A DNA stretch of 64,000 nt, taken from Anaeramoeba ignava. Lineage: Eukaryota > Metamonada > Anaeramoebidae. The stretch spans positions 710,987-774,986 of the forward strand of contig JAPDFW010000033.1 of NCBI GenBank assembly GCA_028826165.1. Direction: 5' to 3'. Below the pieces are notes generated by a model. That model had not been told where the DNA came from. It saw only the letters and a list, made by a program, of their open reading frames with translations, and ran no database searches. Position numbers and translations under genes: made by a program. Below are positions 11,275-23,338 of the stretch, in pieces (positions within the stretch are counted from its first letter, which is position 1; each line of letters starts with the position of its first letter).

Positions 11275-11337
11275 TTTCTTTATTTAATTTTTTATTTTTT
11301 AATTTTTGAAATGAAAAAAAATGAAAAAAAAAATTTT

Positions 11338-11460
11338 GGAATTTTGATTTTGATTTGAATTTTTAATTTTAATTTTAATTTTAATTTTAATTAATTTTAA
11401 TTTTAATTTTAATTTTAATTTTAATTTTGATTTGAATTTTAATTTTAATTTTAATTTTGA
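11338..11460. repeat. (ATTTTA/ATTTTG)n spacer
   Basis: Hexamer-period AT-rich spacer between copies 2 and 3 of array A, of the same type as 9360-9522. Confidence 0.8.
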
Positions 11461-13221
11461 TTTTGATTATTAAATTTTTTAATTAATAAATCAAATAAAT
11501 TTGGATATGTTTCATTTAATTGAAAATAATCAATTCCAATTTGAATTTCATTAATTATTTCTTGTGTAATTTGAATTTCATCTTTAATTTGATTTGAATA
11601 AATCCAATATTCTAATATTTGAAATGATTTATTACTTAATTCACTATAATCTGTAACTTTATTAGAAGTATCTTCTGTTACAGATAAAAACATTCCTCGA
11701 TATAATTCACTTCTCATTATTAATATTAATTTTGGAAATTTATATTTCTTTTCTTTTCTTTCAATAATAAAATCTTTTTCATTTTCATTTAAATAAATTC
11801 TTTTCATTGTTTCTTCAATTTTTTCATTTGAATTTATAATTTCTTTAATTTCTGAATATAATTTTGGATTTATATTGGAATTATTTGAATAAATCATTTC
11901 AAATATTTGATTTGATTCTTTAATTGATTTATTTGAAATAATTTCTTGAAGTTTTTCAATTTCATTTTCATTTTGATTTAATCTATATTTTAATATTAAT
12001 TTATGAGCTTCAATTATTTCTCCATTTTTGGTTTTAAATGAAATATCACAAAATTCTTTTCTTCTAAATAATTTTATCAAATCTTCTTCAAGATTGGAAA
12101 AAGAAAAAGGATAATAATAAAGAAATGATTTGTTATATCCACAAGAAATATGATAATTAGAAATATCTTCATTAAATCTTAATTTAGGAAGTTCAATTTG
12201 AATTGGAATTAATTGCCATTTTGTATCTCCATTTCCTAATTGACCATATTCATTATATCCAAATCCAATCAGTTTCCCTTTGGAAGTTAAAATCAAAGTA
12301 TGTTCATATCCAACAGAAATTTCAAGAATATTATCATCATTTTCAAATAAAGATGATTTGATTTCAGTAAATTCATAAGTATCTTCATTTTTGCCAAGTC
12401 CATTAAGAAAATAACTTCCACATGAATAAAGTTTTCTTTTTGGGTTTTGATTTTGATTTTGATTTTCAATCAACATTATTGAATGAGCAAGTCCACATTT
12501 AATATCAATTATTTTACCTTTTGGAATATTTTGAATTTTGGTTAATTTTTGGATTTTTGATTCTTTTCTTGGTTCTCCTAATCCAATTTGACTATATTGA
12601 TTCCATCCGCATCCAAATAATTCTTGATTTGAATTTAAAAGAAAAACATGATTTGAAGAATTTCCTGAAAATATTTTAGAAACATTTTTCATCATTAAAA
12701 TTGGTTTTTCTGTTTTTAAGTGTTTTAGAATCAAAACCAAGTTGACCATAATCATTTGAACCAATTCCATAAGCATTTTGATTTGAAGTTAATAAGTAAA
12801 CTGAATTGTATCCAGAAACAATATCTTGAATTATTCTATCATTTTTATCTTCAATTAATGATGAAATATTGATAAATTCTTTTGAATTTTTTGGATTAAT
12901 ATCTTTTCCTTTTGCAAATACATTTCCTTCTTTTGTTAAAATAGCTTCGTTTTCATAACCAACAGTTACTTTTTGAATATTTTCTTCAATTTGGATTCTT
13001 TTTGGATTTGAATATCTTAAATATTCTATTGCTTTTCCATTTTCAAAAAGGAAAATTGTTGCAAAGCCTCCTGATGCAATTTGTTTAATTTGTTTTTCAT
13101 TTTCATTTTCATTTTCATTTTCATTTTCAAATTTAAATTGAATTGGTTTTGTTATTTGATATAGTTCATTTTCGATAAGTTTTGGATATTGATTTGAACC
13201 AAAAAATAAAATTTCATTCAT
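11451..13221 (-). CDS. RCC1-BTB-BTB protein, array A copy 3 (frame-broken)
   Basis: The N-terminal part (12676-13221) starts MNEILFFGSNQYPKLIEN and carries the first RCC1 repeats. The rest (11451-12776) lies in another frame and carries the remaining propeller and both BTB domains. The switch is at about 12711-12718: copies 1 and 2 encode ..ETxxETEKPILMM, while copy 3 lacks two bases here, so the frame runs into KTNFNDEKCF and stops. Everything else is intact and close to copy 2. It is therefore a young pseudogene, a sequencing error, or two short proteins. The total would be about 590 residues if continuous. Confidence 0.82.
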
Positions 13222-13282
13222 TTTTAAAAAGAAAAAAATGAATTTTCATTTTTCATTTTTTTTTTCATTTTTTTTATTTAAA

Positions 13283-14704
13283 ATGGAAAATTATTTAAAT
13301 TTAAAAAAACTTTCAAATGATTTAAAAAATTTATTTCAAAATCAAAATCAAGATGAAAATTATTTTGATTTTGAAATAATTTGTGAACAAAATCAAACTT
13401 CATTTAAAACTCATAAATCAATTCTTTCTTCAAGAAGTCATTATTTTAAATCTCTTTTTAATTCAAAAATGAAAGAATATCAAGAAAATAAATTAATTCT
13501 AAAAGATGTTTCAAGTTCAATTCTATTTTCAATTTTGAATTATCTTTATTCAGGAAAAATTGAAATTAATTTAGAAAATGCAATTCAAATTTTAATTTTT
13601 TCATCAAAATATTTAATTGATGAATTAATTGAAATTTCATCAAAATTTATCAAAAAGAATTTACAATTTGAAACTATTGTTGATGTTCTTAAATTATCTG
13701 AATCAATGAATTTTAATGAATTATTAGATTTTTCTTATCAATTTATTTTCAAAAATTTTGAAGAATTTATCAAAACTTCATTTTTTCTTGAACTTGAAGA
13801 AAATCATTTAAATTTAATATTATCAAATGATGAAATTTTAATAAATGAATTTGAACTATTTCAAACAATAATAAAATGGGGAAAACATAAATCAAATATT
13901 AATCAAATTTCAAATGTTATTCAAAAAATAAGATTTATCAATTTTTCAAATAAAAAACTTGAAGATACTTTGAAAGAAGATTTAATTCCAAATCAAATTT
14001 CACAAAAATTAATTCAATTCCAAAAACTTCAAAGAAATAAAAAAGAATTAAAACAATTTATTGAAAAAGAAAATCAAAATTCATTAATTTTCAAATCAAG
14101 ATTTAGATTTAAATTTAAATCCAGAATTATTAAAGAAAATGAATATTTCAAGAAATTAAGAGAATGGATAAATGATGATGAATTCTTTTCCAAAATGAAA
14201 AAAGGATTTTCAGCAAAAAAAGATGGATTTGATTCCAAAATTTTTCATAAAAAAGCTGATAATAAAGGAAAAACATTAGTTATTATCAAAACAAAAGATA
14301 ATTTTATTTTTGGAGGATTTACTTCAGTTGGATTTACAAATGATAAATCAAAATGGAGAAAAGAAGATCAAAGAAGAAAAGTAGATGGATATATTATTGA
14401 TCCAAATGCATTTATTTTTTCATTAAGAAATGATAAAAATGATAGAAAACCAGAGAAATTTCCAATTAAAAAAGATCATGAAGAAAATGCAATTTGGTTT
14501 GATTTAGATCAAGGCCCACATTTTGGATTTATGTATCCTGGAGATTTTTGTTTAGATTCAAATCTAAAAACTGGTCGTTCAAATTTTGGTATTAGTTATC
14601 ATCTTCTTAATGGAATTAAATATGATACAGATGAAGCTAAAAGTTATTTAGCTGGTTCTTATAATAAATGGAAAGTCGATGAACTTGAAACTTTTTTCAT
14701 TTAA
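13283..14704 (+). CDS. BTB-BACK-TLDc domain protein, intact paralogue
   Basis: The start MENYLNLKKLS at 13283 is preferred over an upstream in-frame ATG at 13238, whose 15-residue Phe-rich leader comes from the promoter-like T tract. The protein has 473 residues. BTB is at about 20-120 (FKTHKSILSSRSHYFKSLF), BACK at about 125-240, a Lys-rich linker to about 285, and TLDc to the end (FSAKKDGFDSKIFHKKADN, NFIFGGFT, then a C-terminal SYLAGSYNKWKVDELETFF). It is the intact counterpart of the broken gene at 5359-6875. It diverges from array A copy 3, sharing a 61-bp promoter gap. Confidence 0.9.
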   Translation: MENYLNLKKLSNDLKNLFQNQNQDENYFDFEIICEQNQTSFKTHKSILSSRSHYFKSLFNSKMKEYQENKLILKDVSSSILFSILNYLYSGKIEINLENAIQILIFSSKYLIDELIEISSKFIKKNLQFETIVDVLKLSESMNFNELLDFSYQFIFKNFEEFIKTSFFLELEENHLNLILSNDEILINEFELFQTIIKWGKHKSNINQISNVIQKIRFINFSNKKLEDTLKEDLIPNQISQKLIQFQKLQRNKKELKQFIEKENQNSLIFKSRFRFKFKSRIIKENEYFKKLREWINDDEFFSKMKKGFSAKKDGFDSKIFHKKADNKGKTLVIIKTKDNFIFGGFTSVGFTNDKSKWRKEDQRRKVDGYIIDPNAFIFSLRNDKNDRKPEKFPIKKDHEENAIWFDLDQGPHFGFMYPGDFCLDSNLKTGRSNFGISYHLLNGIKYDTDEAKSYLAGSYNKWKVDELETFFI

Positions 14705-14848
14705 TTTTCATTTAAAAAAATTTATTTTTGATTTTTTTTTTGATTTTTTAATTATTGGAAGTTTTTTGAAATGAAAAAATGGAAAGAAAAAAAAGAAAAT
14801 CCAATTTTTTCTTTCCATTTAAAAAAGAAATTGTTTGTTTGATTTTGG

Positions 14849-17800
14849 TTAATTCAAATTGATATTTTCTTGAATTGTTTTTCTTTTGAGTTCTTTTTTC
14901 TTGGTTTCCAAAACTAAATCAATTATTGAATTTGGATTTAATTGAAAATAATCTTTTAAATCCTCAAGTTCATGAATAATTTTTTGATTAAGTTCTTTTG
15001 TTTCATCAAATTCATCGTGATAAAGAAAATAGATTAATTGATTCAATGCTTGAAAAGATTTTCCACTTTGATCACGAACTTCTTTTGATTGGTCTTTGAC
15101 ATTCAAGAACATTCCTTTAAATAATCTGCTTCTTATGATTAAAATTAATTTATGAACTTTAATTGCATTTTGATTTTCATTTTGATTTTGATTTTCATCT
15201 TCAATTTGAATTTCATTTTGATTTTCTTGACCAATTATTGTGAAATCCTTTGAATCATTTTCATCTTGGAATAAATGATGAAAATCTTGGAGTATTCCCT
15301 TTCTTCCCTTTTTGGTTTTAATCCAATTTGAGTCTAATCCAGTTTCTTCAAAGATAATTTCCATTCTCTCTTGTTTTTCAATTAAATCAAGAGCTTCCTC
15401 TTCTTTTTTGGTTTTTGAGATTGGATTTTTGAAAATGTATTTTTGTTGGTAAAATTTCTTAAAATCAAGAAATCCAGTGTATAGAAAATTCAAGGCAAAT
15501 TGGACGTCTTCTTGAGGCTTTTCCTTGCAAATATCAATGAATTTTTGCAATTTTTTGCTCTTCGTTATTGAATCTTGTTAAAAGAATCATTTTGTGAGCT
15601 TGAAATTTGGAATCATCTTTGGATTCAATTTCCAAATCGGAAAAAATATGAGATTTTAATAAACGATTCATATCTTGATTGATTGCATAAATTTGAGTGA
15701 ACAAAGGAATGAATTTCTCAATATTTGGATGATTTGAATCAAAAAGATTTGCATCATTCATCAAAAAAAAGTGGATCACTTCTTGATCATATCTTTTTTG
15801 GATCGAAAGTGAAAGAGGAGTTTCTTGTTTTGAATTTTTTGCGTGAATATTTGCGTTTTTGGAAAAAAGAAACTTGATCAACGGAAAAGGTTCTTTTTGT
15901 TGGCAAGCGAAATGCAATGGAGTTTCGTTTTTCTTGTTTTTTGAGTTGATACCGATTCCTTTATCAATGAGAAACTGCGCAATTTCGATTGAGTTGTATT
16001 GATTTTGACAAGCAAAATGCAAAGTTGTATCATTTTCCTTTGTTTTTGAGTTGACATCAGCTTTTTTCTCAATTAAATACTTGACGGAATCAAGTGTGTT
16101 GTATCGGCAAACAAAATGCAATGGCTGGATCTCATCGTTGTTTTGCGCTATTGGATCTGCGCCTTTTTCGATGAGAATTTTCATGGTTTCAAGTGAGTCC
16201 TGATGCTGTGAAGCAAAATGCAATGGTGTTGACTTGAGATTTGTTTTGGAATTAACATTTGCCTTTTTGGATACTAAAAATTTAACAACCTCAAGTGAAT
16301 TTTCCTGTTGACAAGCAAAATGCAAAGGTTGGAATTTGTATTTATCTTTCGCATTGATTTCTGCTCCTTTTTCAATAAGAAATTTCACTACTTCAAGTGG
16401 ATTTTGTTGTTGACAGGCAAAATGAAGAGGTGTTTCTTGGTTTTTTTCTTTTGCGTTAACATTTGCCTTTTTGGATACTAAAAATTTAACAACCTCAAGT
16501 GAGTCCTGATGCTGTGAAGCAAAATGCAAAGGTGTTTGAGCGAGTTTTGTTTTGGGATTAACATTTGCCTTTTTGGATACTAAAAATTTAACAACTTCAA
16601 GTGAGTTTTGGTATTGACAAGCAAAATGCAAAGGTGTTTCTTCTTCTTTTGTTTTGGCGTTAATGTCCGTCTTTTTGGAAACAAGAAACTCAATGATATC
16701 AAGTGCATCTTCCTGTTGGCAGGCAAAATGCAAAGGGGTTTCCAACTTGATATTTTTTGCATTCACATCAGCTCCTTTTGAAACGAGAAATTTGACAATT
16801 TCAAGTGAATTTTGAGGGTTTTGGCAAACAAAATGCAAAGGGGTATCCTGGTTCTTGTTTCTTGAGTTGATGTCTGCTTTTTTCTCAATAAAAAACTTGA
16901 TCAATTCGAGCGGATTCTGTTTTTGGCAAGCAAAATGTAATGGAGTTTCTTCTTCATTAGTTTTTGTGTTCATTTCCGCTCCCTTTTCAACAAGAAACTG
17001 AACAACATCAAACGAATATTGATATTTGCATGCATAATGAAACGGGGTTTCTTTTCTCTTGTTTTGGGCGTTAATGTCTGCTTTTTTCTTAATCAAAAAT
17101 TTTATCACATCAAACGAATTTTTTTGCTGATTTCGACAGGCAAAATGCAAAATGGATTCATCTTCATTTGTTTTTGCCTTCAAATCGGCTCCTTTTCCGA
17201 TTAAGTATTTGATAATCCCGAGCGAATTTTGATACTCACAAGCATAATGCAAAGGTGTTTTTGATTTCAACGCTTTTTCGTTGATTTCAAGTCCGTTTTG
17301 GACGAGAAATTTGACAATTTGGATCGAGTTTTGCTGCTGATTTTGACAAGCAAAATGAAGTGCTGTTTCTTCGTTTTTTGTTTCTGCATTTAAATCGGCT
17401 CCTTTCTCAATGAGATATTGAACAACCTCGAGGGAATTGCACTGGCAAGCGAAATGGAAGGGTTTTTTTTTCCAATAAGTTTCCGGATTGATTTGGAACT
17501 CTTTTTCAATGAAGAATTTAACAACATCAAGTGTGTTTTGATGACAAGCAAAATGGAGAGCTGTTTTCTCCAATTCTGCGCGTGCGTTGATGTCGTGCTT
17601 CTTGCGTATTAAATATTGGATCACTTCCAGGGTATTATTCTGGCACGCCAAATGGAACGGCGTTTCTTCATTTGTAGTTTTCTCATTGATATCAATTCCC
17701 TCTTTTACAACAAATTTAATCACTTCAATCGAGTTTTTCTGGCACGCATAATGCAAGCATGTTTTGTTCTGTTTTGTTGCAATGCGGAGATCGCCTCCTT

Positions 17801-19469
17801 TTGAGACTAAATACTCGATGATCTCCAGCGAATTTGTGTTGCATGCCAGATGCAATGGTGTTTCTCCGATTGAGTTCTTGTCATTTGGATCAAGTCCTTT
17901 TTCCGTTAATAATTTGATAATTTCAATCGAGTTTTTCTGTTTGCATGCATAATGCAGAAGTGTTTCTTCGCTGGTGTTCTTGGTCTTGATGTTTGCTCCT
18001 TTTTCCACAATTAATTGAATCATTTCAAGTGAGTTTTTTTCGCATGCAAAATGAAGAGCGGTTTTTTCTTGGTCGGTTTTTGCATTTATATCGCCTGCGC
18101 TATTGATCAAAAATTGGATCGGATCAAGTGTATTTTGGTGCATGCAAGCAATATGCAAAGGGGTTTGTTTGTGGTGATTTTTCACATTAATATCCGCTCC
18201 TCTCAAAACAAGAAACTTGATCATATCAACCGATTCTTCGTTTTGACAAACAAAATGCAGCGCTGTTTGCCCGAATTTGTTCTGTGCATTCAAATCAATT
18301 CGTTTCTGAATAAGAAGCTGTATTGTCTCAAGCGAATTGTTGTTTTGGCATGCAAAATGAAGCGCTGTTTCCTCAAATTTGTTTTTTGCGTTCAAATCAG
18401 CTTCCTTTTCAATCAGAAACTGAATCACTTCAAGCGAGTTATTTTGGCACGCAAAATGCAAAGGTGTTTTGTTATATTTTGTTCTTGCATTGATTTCTGC
18501 TCCCTTTTCAATTAAAAATCTAATGATTTCAAGCGAATTGTTCCAACAAGCAAAATGCAGAGGTGTTTTTTTATCGCTTGTTTGCGAATTTATATCGAAT
18601 CCTTTTTCAATTAAAAATTGGATCACCTCAATTGAATTATTCGCTTGACAAGCAAAATGCAACGCATCTTTGTTTGTCTTTGTTTTTGCGTTTAAATCAA
18701 GTCCTTTCTCAATCAAGAACTGAAGAACTTCGACCGAATTGCTTTGACAAGCAAAATGTAACGGTGTTTCTTCAAATTTGTTTTTTGCGTTTAAATCAAG
18801 CTCCTTTCCAATTAAAAACCTAATGATTTCAAGCGAATTGCTTTGGCAGGCATAATGCAGAGATGTCTGCTCATATTTATTTTTCTCACTCAAATCAAGT
18901 CCTTTTTCCATCAAAAATTGAATCACTTGAACCGAGTTATTTTGACAAGCAAAATGCAAATTAGTTTTATTCCACTTTGTTTTTGCATTTAAATCAAGTC
19001 CTTTTTCCATCAAAAACTGAATGGTTTCAAGTGTTTTGTATTGACAAGCAAAATGCAACGCTGTTTCATTATCAATTGTTTTTGCATGAATATCGGCTCC
19101 TTTTTCAATCAAAAATTGAATGCAGTGATTTTTGTCTTCTGAATCCAAATAAATCATTGCATAATGAAGAGGTGTTTTGTTTTCTTGATCTTGGGCATTG
19201 ATTTCAACACCGTTTTCAACTAAAATATTCATCACCTCAATTCCTATATTGTTCATAATTGCCACATGCATCGAATTTCTTTTTGATTTATCAACTGAAT
19301 TTGGATTTGCTTTTTTTTTAATAAGAATTTGAATCATTTCTTTTGATACTTTTTTCTCAATTGCAAAATTTAAAATTGGCTTTCCGTTTTTTTTCATGTC
19401 TTTTTCCTTAATTTCCAATTTATTTAGAGACTCAATTTCATTTTTTTCAACAATTTGAAAAAGATCCAT
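14849..19469 (-). CDS. Ankyrin-repeat protein with C-terminal double BTB (one frame break)
   Basis: The main frame (15534-19469, 1311 residues) starts MDLFQIVEKNEIESLNK and holds about 36 ankyrin repeats with the core TPLHFACQ. The frame then enters a BTB start (FQAHKMILLTRFNNEEQK). At 15551-15556 the minus strand has six A. With five, the frame continues LQKFIDICKEKPQEDVQFAL through a first BTB (LNFLYTGFLD), then KDFTIIGQE and VHKLILIIRSRLFKGMFL of a second BTB, ending at 14849. The joined protein would be about 1,540 residues. The BTB part matches the CH-BTB gene at 303-1712 (DENSKDF against DENDSKDF). The repeat region has visibly more G and C than its neighbours. Its likely role is binding and adaptor; the partner is unknown. 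Confidence 0.85.
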
Positions 19470-19573
19470 TTTAAACTTAAAAATGAAAAAAAATGAAAAA
19501 AAATGAAAAAATTTTTTTTATTCAAAACAAAACAAAAAAAAATAATCAAAATGAATAAATTTTTTTCTTTTTT

Positions 19574-22500
19574 TTAAACCATATCAAGTTCTTCTAAAAC
19601 ATTTGATAAAGCTGTATCCTTAACACATTTAAAAACTCTATCAATATTTTTTGTATTAACAGCACAAGTTTTAAATGCATAAATTTGTCTTGTTGGATGA
19701 GAACTTTGTGAAGAAATTGTATGAAATTTTTCTTCAATAAATTTTGAAGCTTTTTTATAATCTTTTCCTCCTTTTTTAATTTTTCAATTTTAAATTTTTT
19801 CATTTTAAATTTTTTCATTTTAAATTTTTCTTGATTAATTTAATAAAAAACCTTGATAATCTGGAAAAAATATTGATATATCATTTTCTTCAATTTTTTT
19901 CTTGAAAAGATCTTTTTTATTTAAAAATAAAATTACTGAAGCTTTTGCAAACCAAGTACTTGAACAAATTTCAGAAAAAATGTTAAAAGCTTCCTTTTTT
20001 TTTTTCAAAATTTAAATTTTTAAATTCAAAAAATTTTTCAAAATTAAAATTTATAAATTAACCTCCATTCTATTAACAGAAGAATCTTCTCTTAAACTTT
20101 GATCAAATCCTATTAAAGAGCAACAAAAAAGAACAGAAGTAACACCTTCGAATGAATGAATCCTAAATCATCAAATCAAAATTAAATCAAATTAAATCAA
20201 AATTAAAATTAAATCAAAATTAAATTTAAAATTAAATCAATATTAAATATTAAATCAAAATTAAATCAATATTAAATCAAAATTAAATCAAAATTAAATT
20301 AAAATTAAATCAAAATTAAAATTAAAATTAAAATCAATATTAAATCAAAATTAAATCAATATTAAATCAAAATTAAATCAAATTAAATCAAAATTAAAAT
20401 TAAAATTAAATCAATATTTAATCAATATTAAATCAATATTAAATCAATATTAAATCAAAATTAAATCAAAATTAAATCAATATTAAATCAATATTAAATC
20501 AAAATTAAATCAAAATTAAATCAAAATTAAATCAAAATTAAATCAATATTAAATCAATATTAAATCAAAATTAAATCAAAATTAAATCAAAATTAAATCA
20601 AAATTAAATCAAAATTAAATCAATATTAAATCAATATTAAATCAAAATTAAATCAAAATTAAATCAAAATTAAATCAATATTAAATCAAAATTAAATCAA
20701 TATTAAATCAATATTAAATCAATATTAAATCAAAATTAAATTAATATTAAATCAATATTAAATCAAAATCAATATTAAATCAAAATTAAATCAAATCAAT
20801 ATTAAATCAATATTAAATCAAAATTAAATCAAAATTAAATCAAAATTAAATCAATATTAAATCAATATTAAATCAAAATTAAATCAAAATTAAATCAATA
20901 TTAAATCAATATTAAATCAAAATTAAATCAAAATTAAATCAAAATTAAATCAATATTAAATCAATATTAAATCAAAATTAAATCAAAATTAAATCAAAAT
21001 TAAATCAAAATTAAATCAATATTATATCAAAATTAAATCAATATTAAATCAAAATTAAATCAAAATTAAATCAAAATTAAATCAATATTAAATCAAAATT
21101 AAATCAATATTAAATCAATATTAAATTAATATTAAATCAAAATTAAATCAATATTTAATTAAAATTAAATCAATATTTAATCAAATTTAATAACCATTTT
21201 CTTCTTTCATTCCTTTGTCCACCAACATCAACCATAACAAAATGAAGTCCATTAACAGTAAATTCTGCTTCTTCAATTCCTGTTGTTTTAACTCTAACAC
21301 GAAGAATATCTTCTGTATTTGGTTGATAATCTTCTTCACAAAATCTCATTACATTATTGAAAAAACTTTTTATTTCAAGAATTTAATTATTTTTTCATTG
21401 ATTTTTAATTAATAATAATTGTTTTATTATTTTTCTTTTACTATTCAGCTGAATCATTAATTTGAAATTTTTTATCTCTTAATTTATAAACTTGTTGAAT
21501 TCCTGGATCATGCCATAAATCATTTATCATTGATGCAATTTCGTGAGTTAAAGAATCACAATTTAAAATAGATTTAATTTGAGAAGCAAAATCCTTTTTT
21601 TTTTCATTTAAATATTTAGTCCAATATTTAATATTTAATATTTTATATTTAATATTTAATATTTAATCCAATATTTAATATTTAATATTTAATATTTAAT
21701 TTTTATTCCAATATTTAATATTTAATATTTTATATCTAATATTTAATCCAATAATTAATATTTAATATTTAATATTTAATATTTAATATTTAATATTTAA
21801 TATTTAATCCAATATTTAATATTTAATATTTAATATTTAATTTAATATTTAATATTTAATTTAATATTTAATATTTAATTTAATATTTAATATTTAATTT
21901 AATATTTAATATTTAATATTTAATCCAATATTTATTATTTATTATTTAATATTTAATATTTAATATTTAATATTTAATATAATATTTAATATTTAATATT
22001 TAATATTTAATATTTAATATAATATTTAATATTTAATTTAATATTTAATTTAATATTTAATATATTTAATATTTAATTTAATATTTAATATTTAATATTT
22101 AATTTAATATTTAATTTAATATTTAATTTAATATTTAATATTTAATATAACATTTAAATATTTAATCCAATATTTAATATTTAATTTAATATTTAATATT
22201 TAATATAATATTTAATATAATATTTAATATATAATATTTAATATTTAATATTTAATATTTAATCCAATATTTAATATAAGTTTGTATTAAATTTATTAAA
22301 AGGATTCTAATAAAACTACTTCATGTTCAATTGGAATTCCAAGTTTATCTGCTGCTTTTATTAATAATTGCATTTCAGAAACACAATTTCGAGGAATAGA
22401 TATTTTCACTTTTTCTTGATCTTTTGAATCAAATTGACCATCTTGAAGAATTTTCATTTGTTTAAAAATAGTACTTTTTCCTGATTCTCCAGCTCCTAAA

Positions 22501-22769
22501 GAAAATTACAACAAAGAAAATTACAAAAAAGAAAATTTTAAAGAGAAAATTTAAAGAGAAAATTTAAAGAGAAAATTTAAAGAGATAACAAAATAATTTG
22601 AATTTTTTGGTTTATCTCATTCATTCTATTTTTTTTTACCTAATAATAATATTTTGGTTTCTCTTTCAATTTTAACTTTATGTTTTTTTAAAATAAATTC
22701 AATTTCTTTTGTTCTTCTCTTTGCTTCTTTTTCTTCTTTTGTTAATAATGAAGAATTAGCACATCCCAT
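19574..22769 (-). CDS. Heterotrimeric G-protein alpha subunit (7 exons)
   Basis: The exons, in gene order, are 22769-22640, 22495-22320, 21593-21442, 21365-21195, 20162-20063, 19993-19852 and 19770-19574. All joins keep frame with GT-AG borders and give 355 residues, the family's usual size. The start MGC carries the Gly for myristoylation and the Cys for palmitoylation. The G1 loop is GAGESGKST, switch I is LRVRVKTTG, switch II is DVGGQRNERRKW, G4 is FLNKKD and G5 is TCAVNT. It binds GTP and couples receptors to effectors at the plasma membrane. The tail LEELDMV has no Cys four residues from the end, the position modified by pertussis toxin in Gi-type subunits. No single long frame reveals this gene. 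It diverges from the kinase at 23339. Confidence 0.93.
20163..21194 (-). repeat. 11-bp satellite filling a G-alpha intron
   Basis: This 1,032-bp intron is almost entirely AATATTAAATC / AAAATTAAATC units of 11 bp, roughly 90 copies with T or A at one position. It splits codon Trp of the switch II motif RRKW: exon ends AAATG, intron starts GTTATT, intron ends TTTAG. Confidence 0.9.
21594..22319 (-). repeat. 8-bp satellite filling a G-alpha intron
   Basis: A 726-bp intron built of ATTTAATA (8-bp) units with scattered TTTAATTTAATA and TTTAATCCAATA variants. The donor is GTAGTT after GIPIEHE and the acceptor is AAAG before DFASQIKS. Confidence 0.85.
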
Positions 22770-22860
22770 TGATTTATTTATTTTATTTATTGATTTTTAA
22801 ATTGAAAAAAATGAGAAAAAAAATGAGAAAAAATGAAAAAAAAAATTTTTCGAATTTTTT

Positions 22861-23140
22861 ATTTTAATTTAAATTTTAATTTTAATTTTAATTTTAATTT
22901 TAATTTTAATTTTAATTTAAATTTTATTTTAAAAAATTTTCAATAAGAAATTTTAATTTTAATTCTAATTCTAATTTTAATTTTAATTTTAATTTTAATT
23001 TTAATTTTAATTTTAATTTCAATTTTAATTTCAATTTTAATTTTAATTTGAATTTTGATTTTAATTTTAATTTTAATTTTAATTTTAATTTTAATTTTAA
23101 TTTTAATTTTAATTTTAATTCTAATTTTAATTTTGGATTT
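22861..23140. repeat. (ATTTTA)n in the divergent G-alpha/kinase promoter region
   Basis: Hexamer repeat ATTTTA with some ATTTCA, ATTCTA and ATTTGA variants, between the divergent G-alpha and kinase genes. The rest of the gap (23141-23338) has T-rich TTTTTCATTTTTCATT just upstream of the kinase start. Frames read through the repeat (LKLKLK or FNFNFN) are artefacts. Confidence 0.8.
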
Positions 23141-23338
23141 GAAAAGAAAAAAAGAAATTCAACAAACAATAAAAATTTTTTAACAACTCATTATTACAAC
23201 AAACATTCATCTTCCCTTTTGCTTTATCAAAAAGCAAAATAAAAAAGAAAATAAAAAAGGAAAAAAAAACATTTTTCATTTTTCATTTTTTTTAATTATT
23301 ATTTTTATTATTAATAATTTTTAGTTTACAAAATAAAA

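Noticed and set aside
17019-19201. Plus-strand open frames across the ankyrin gene
   Set aside because: They are antisense shadows of the repetitive ankyrin codons and have no recognisable domains.
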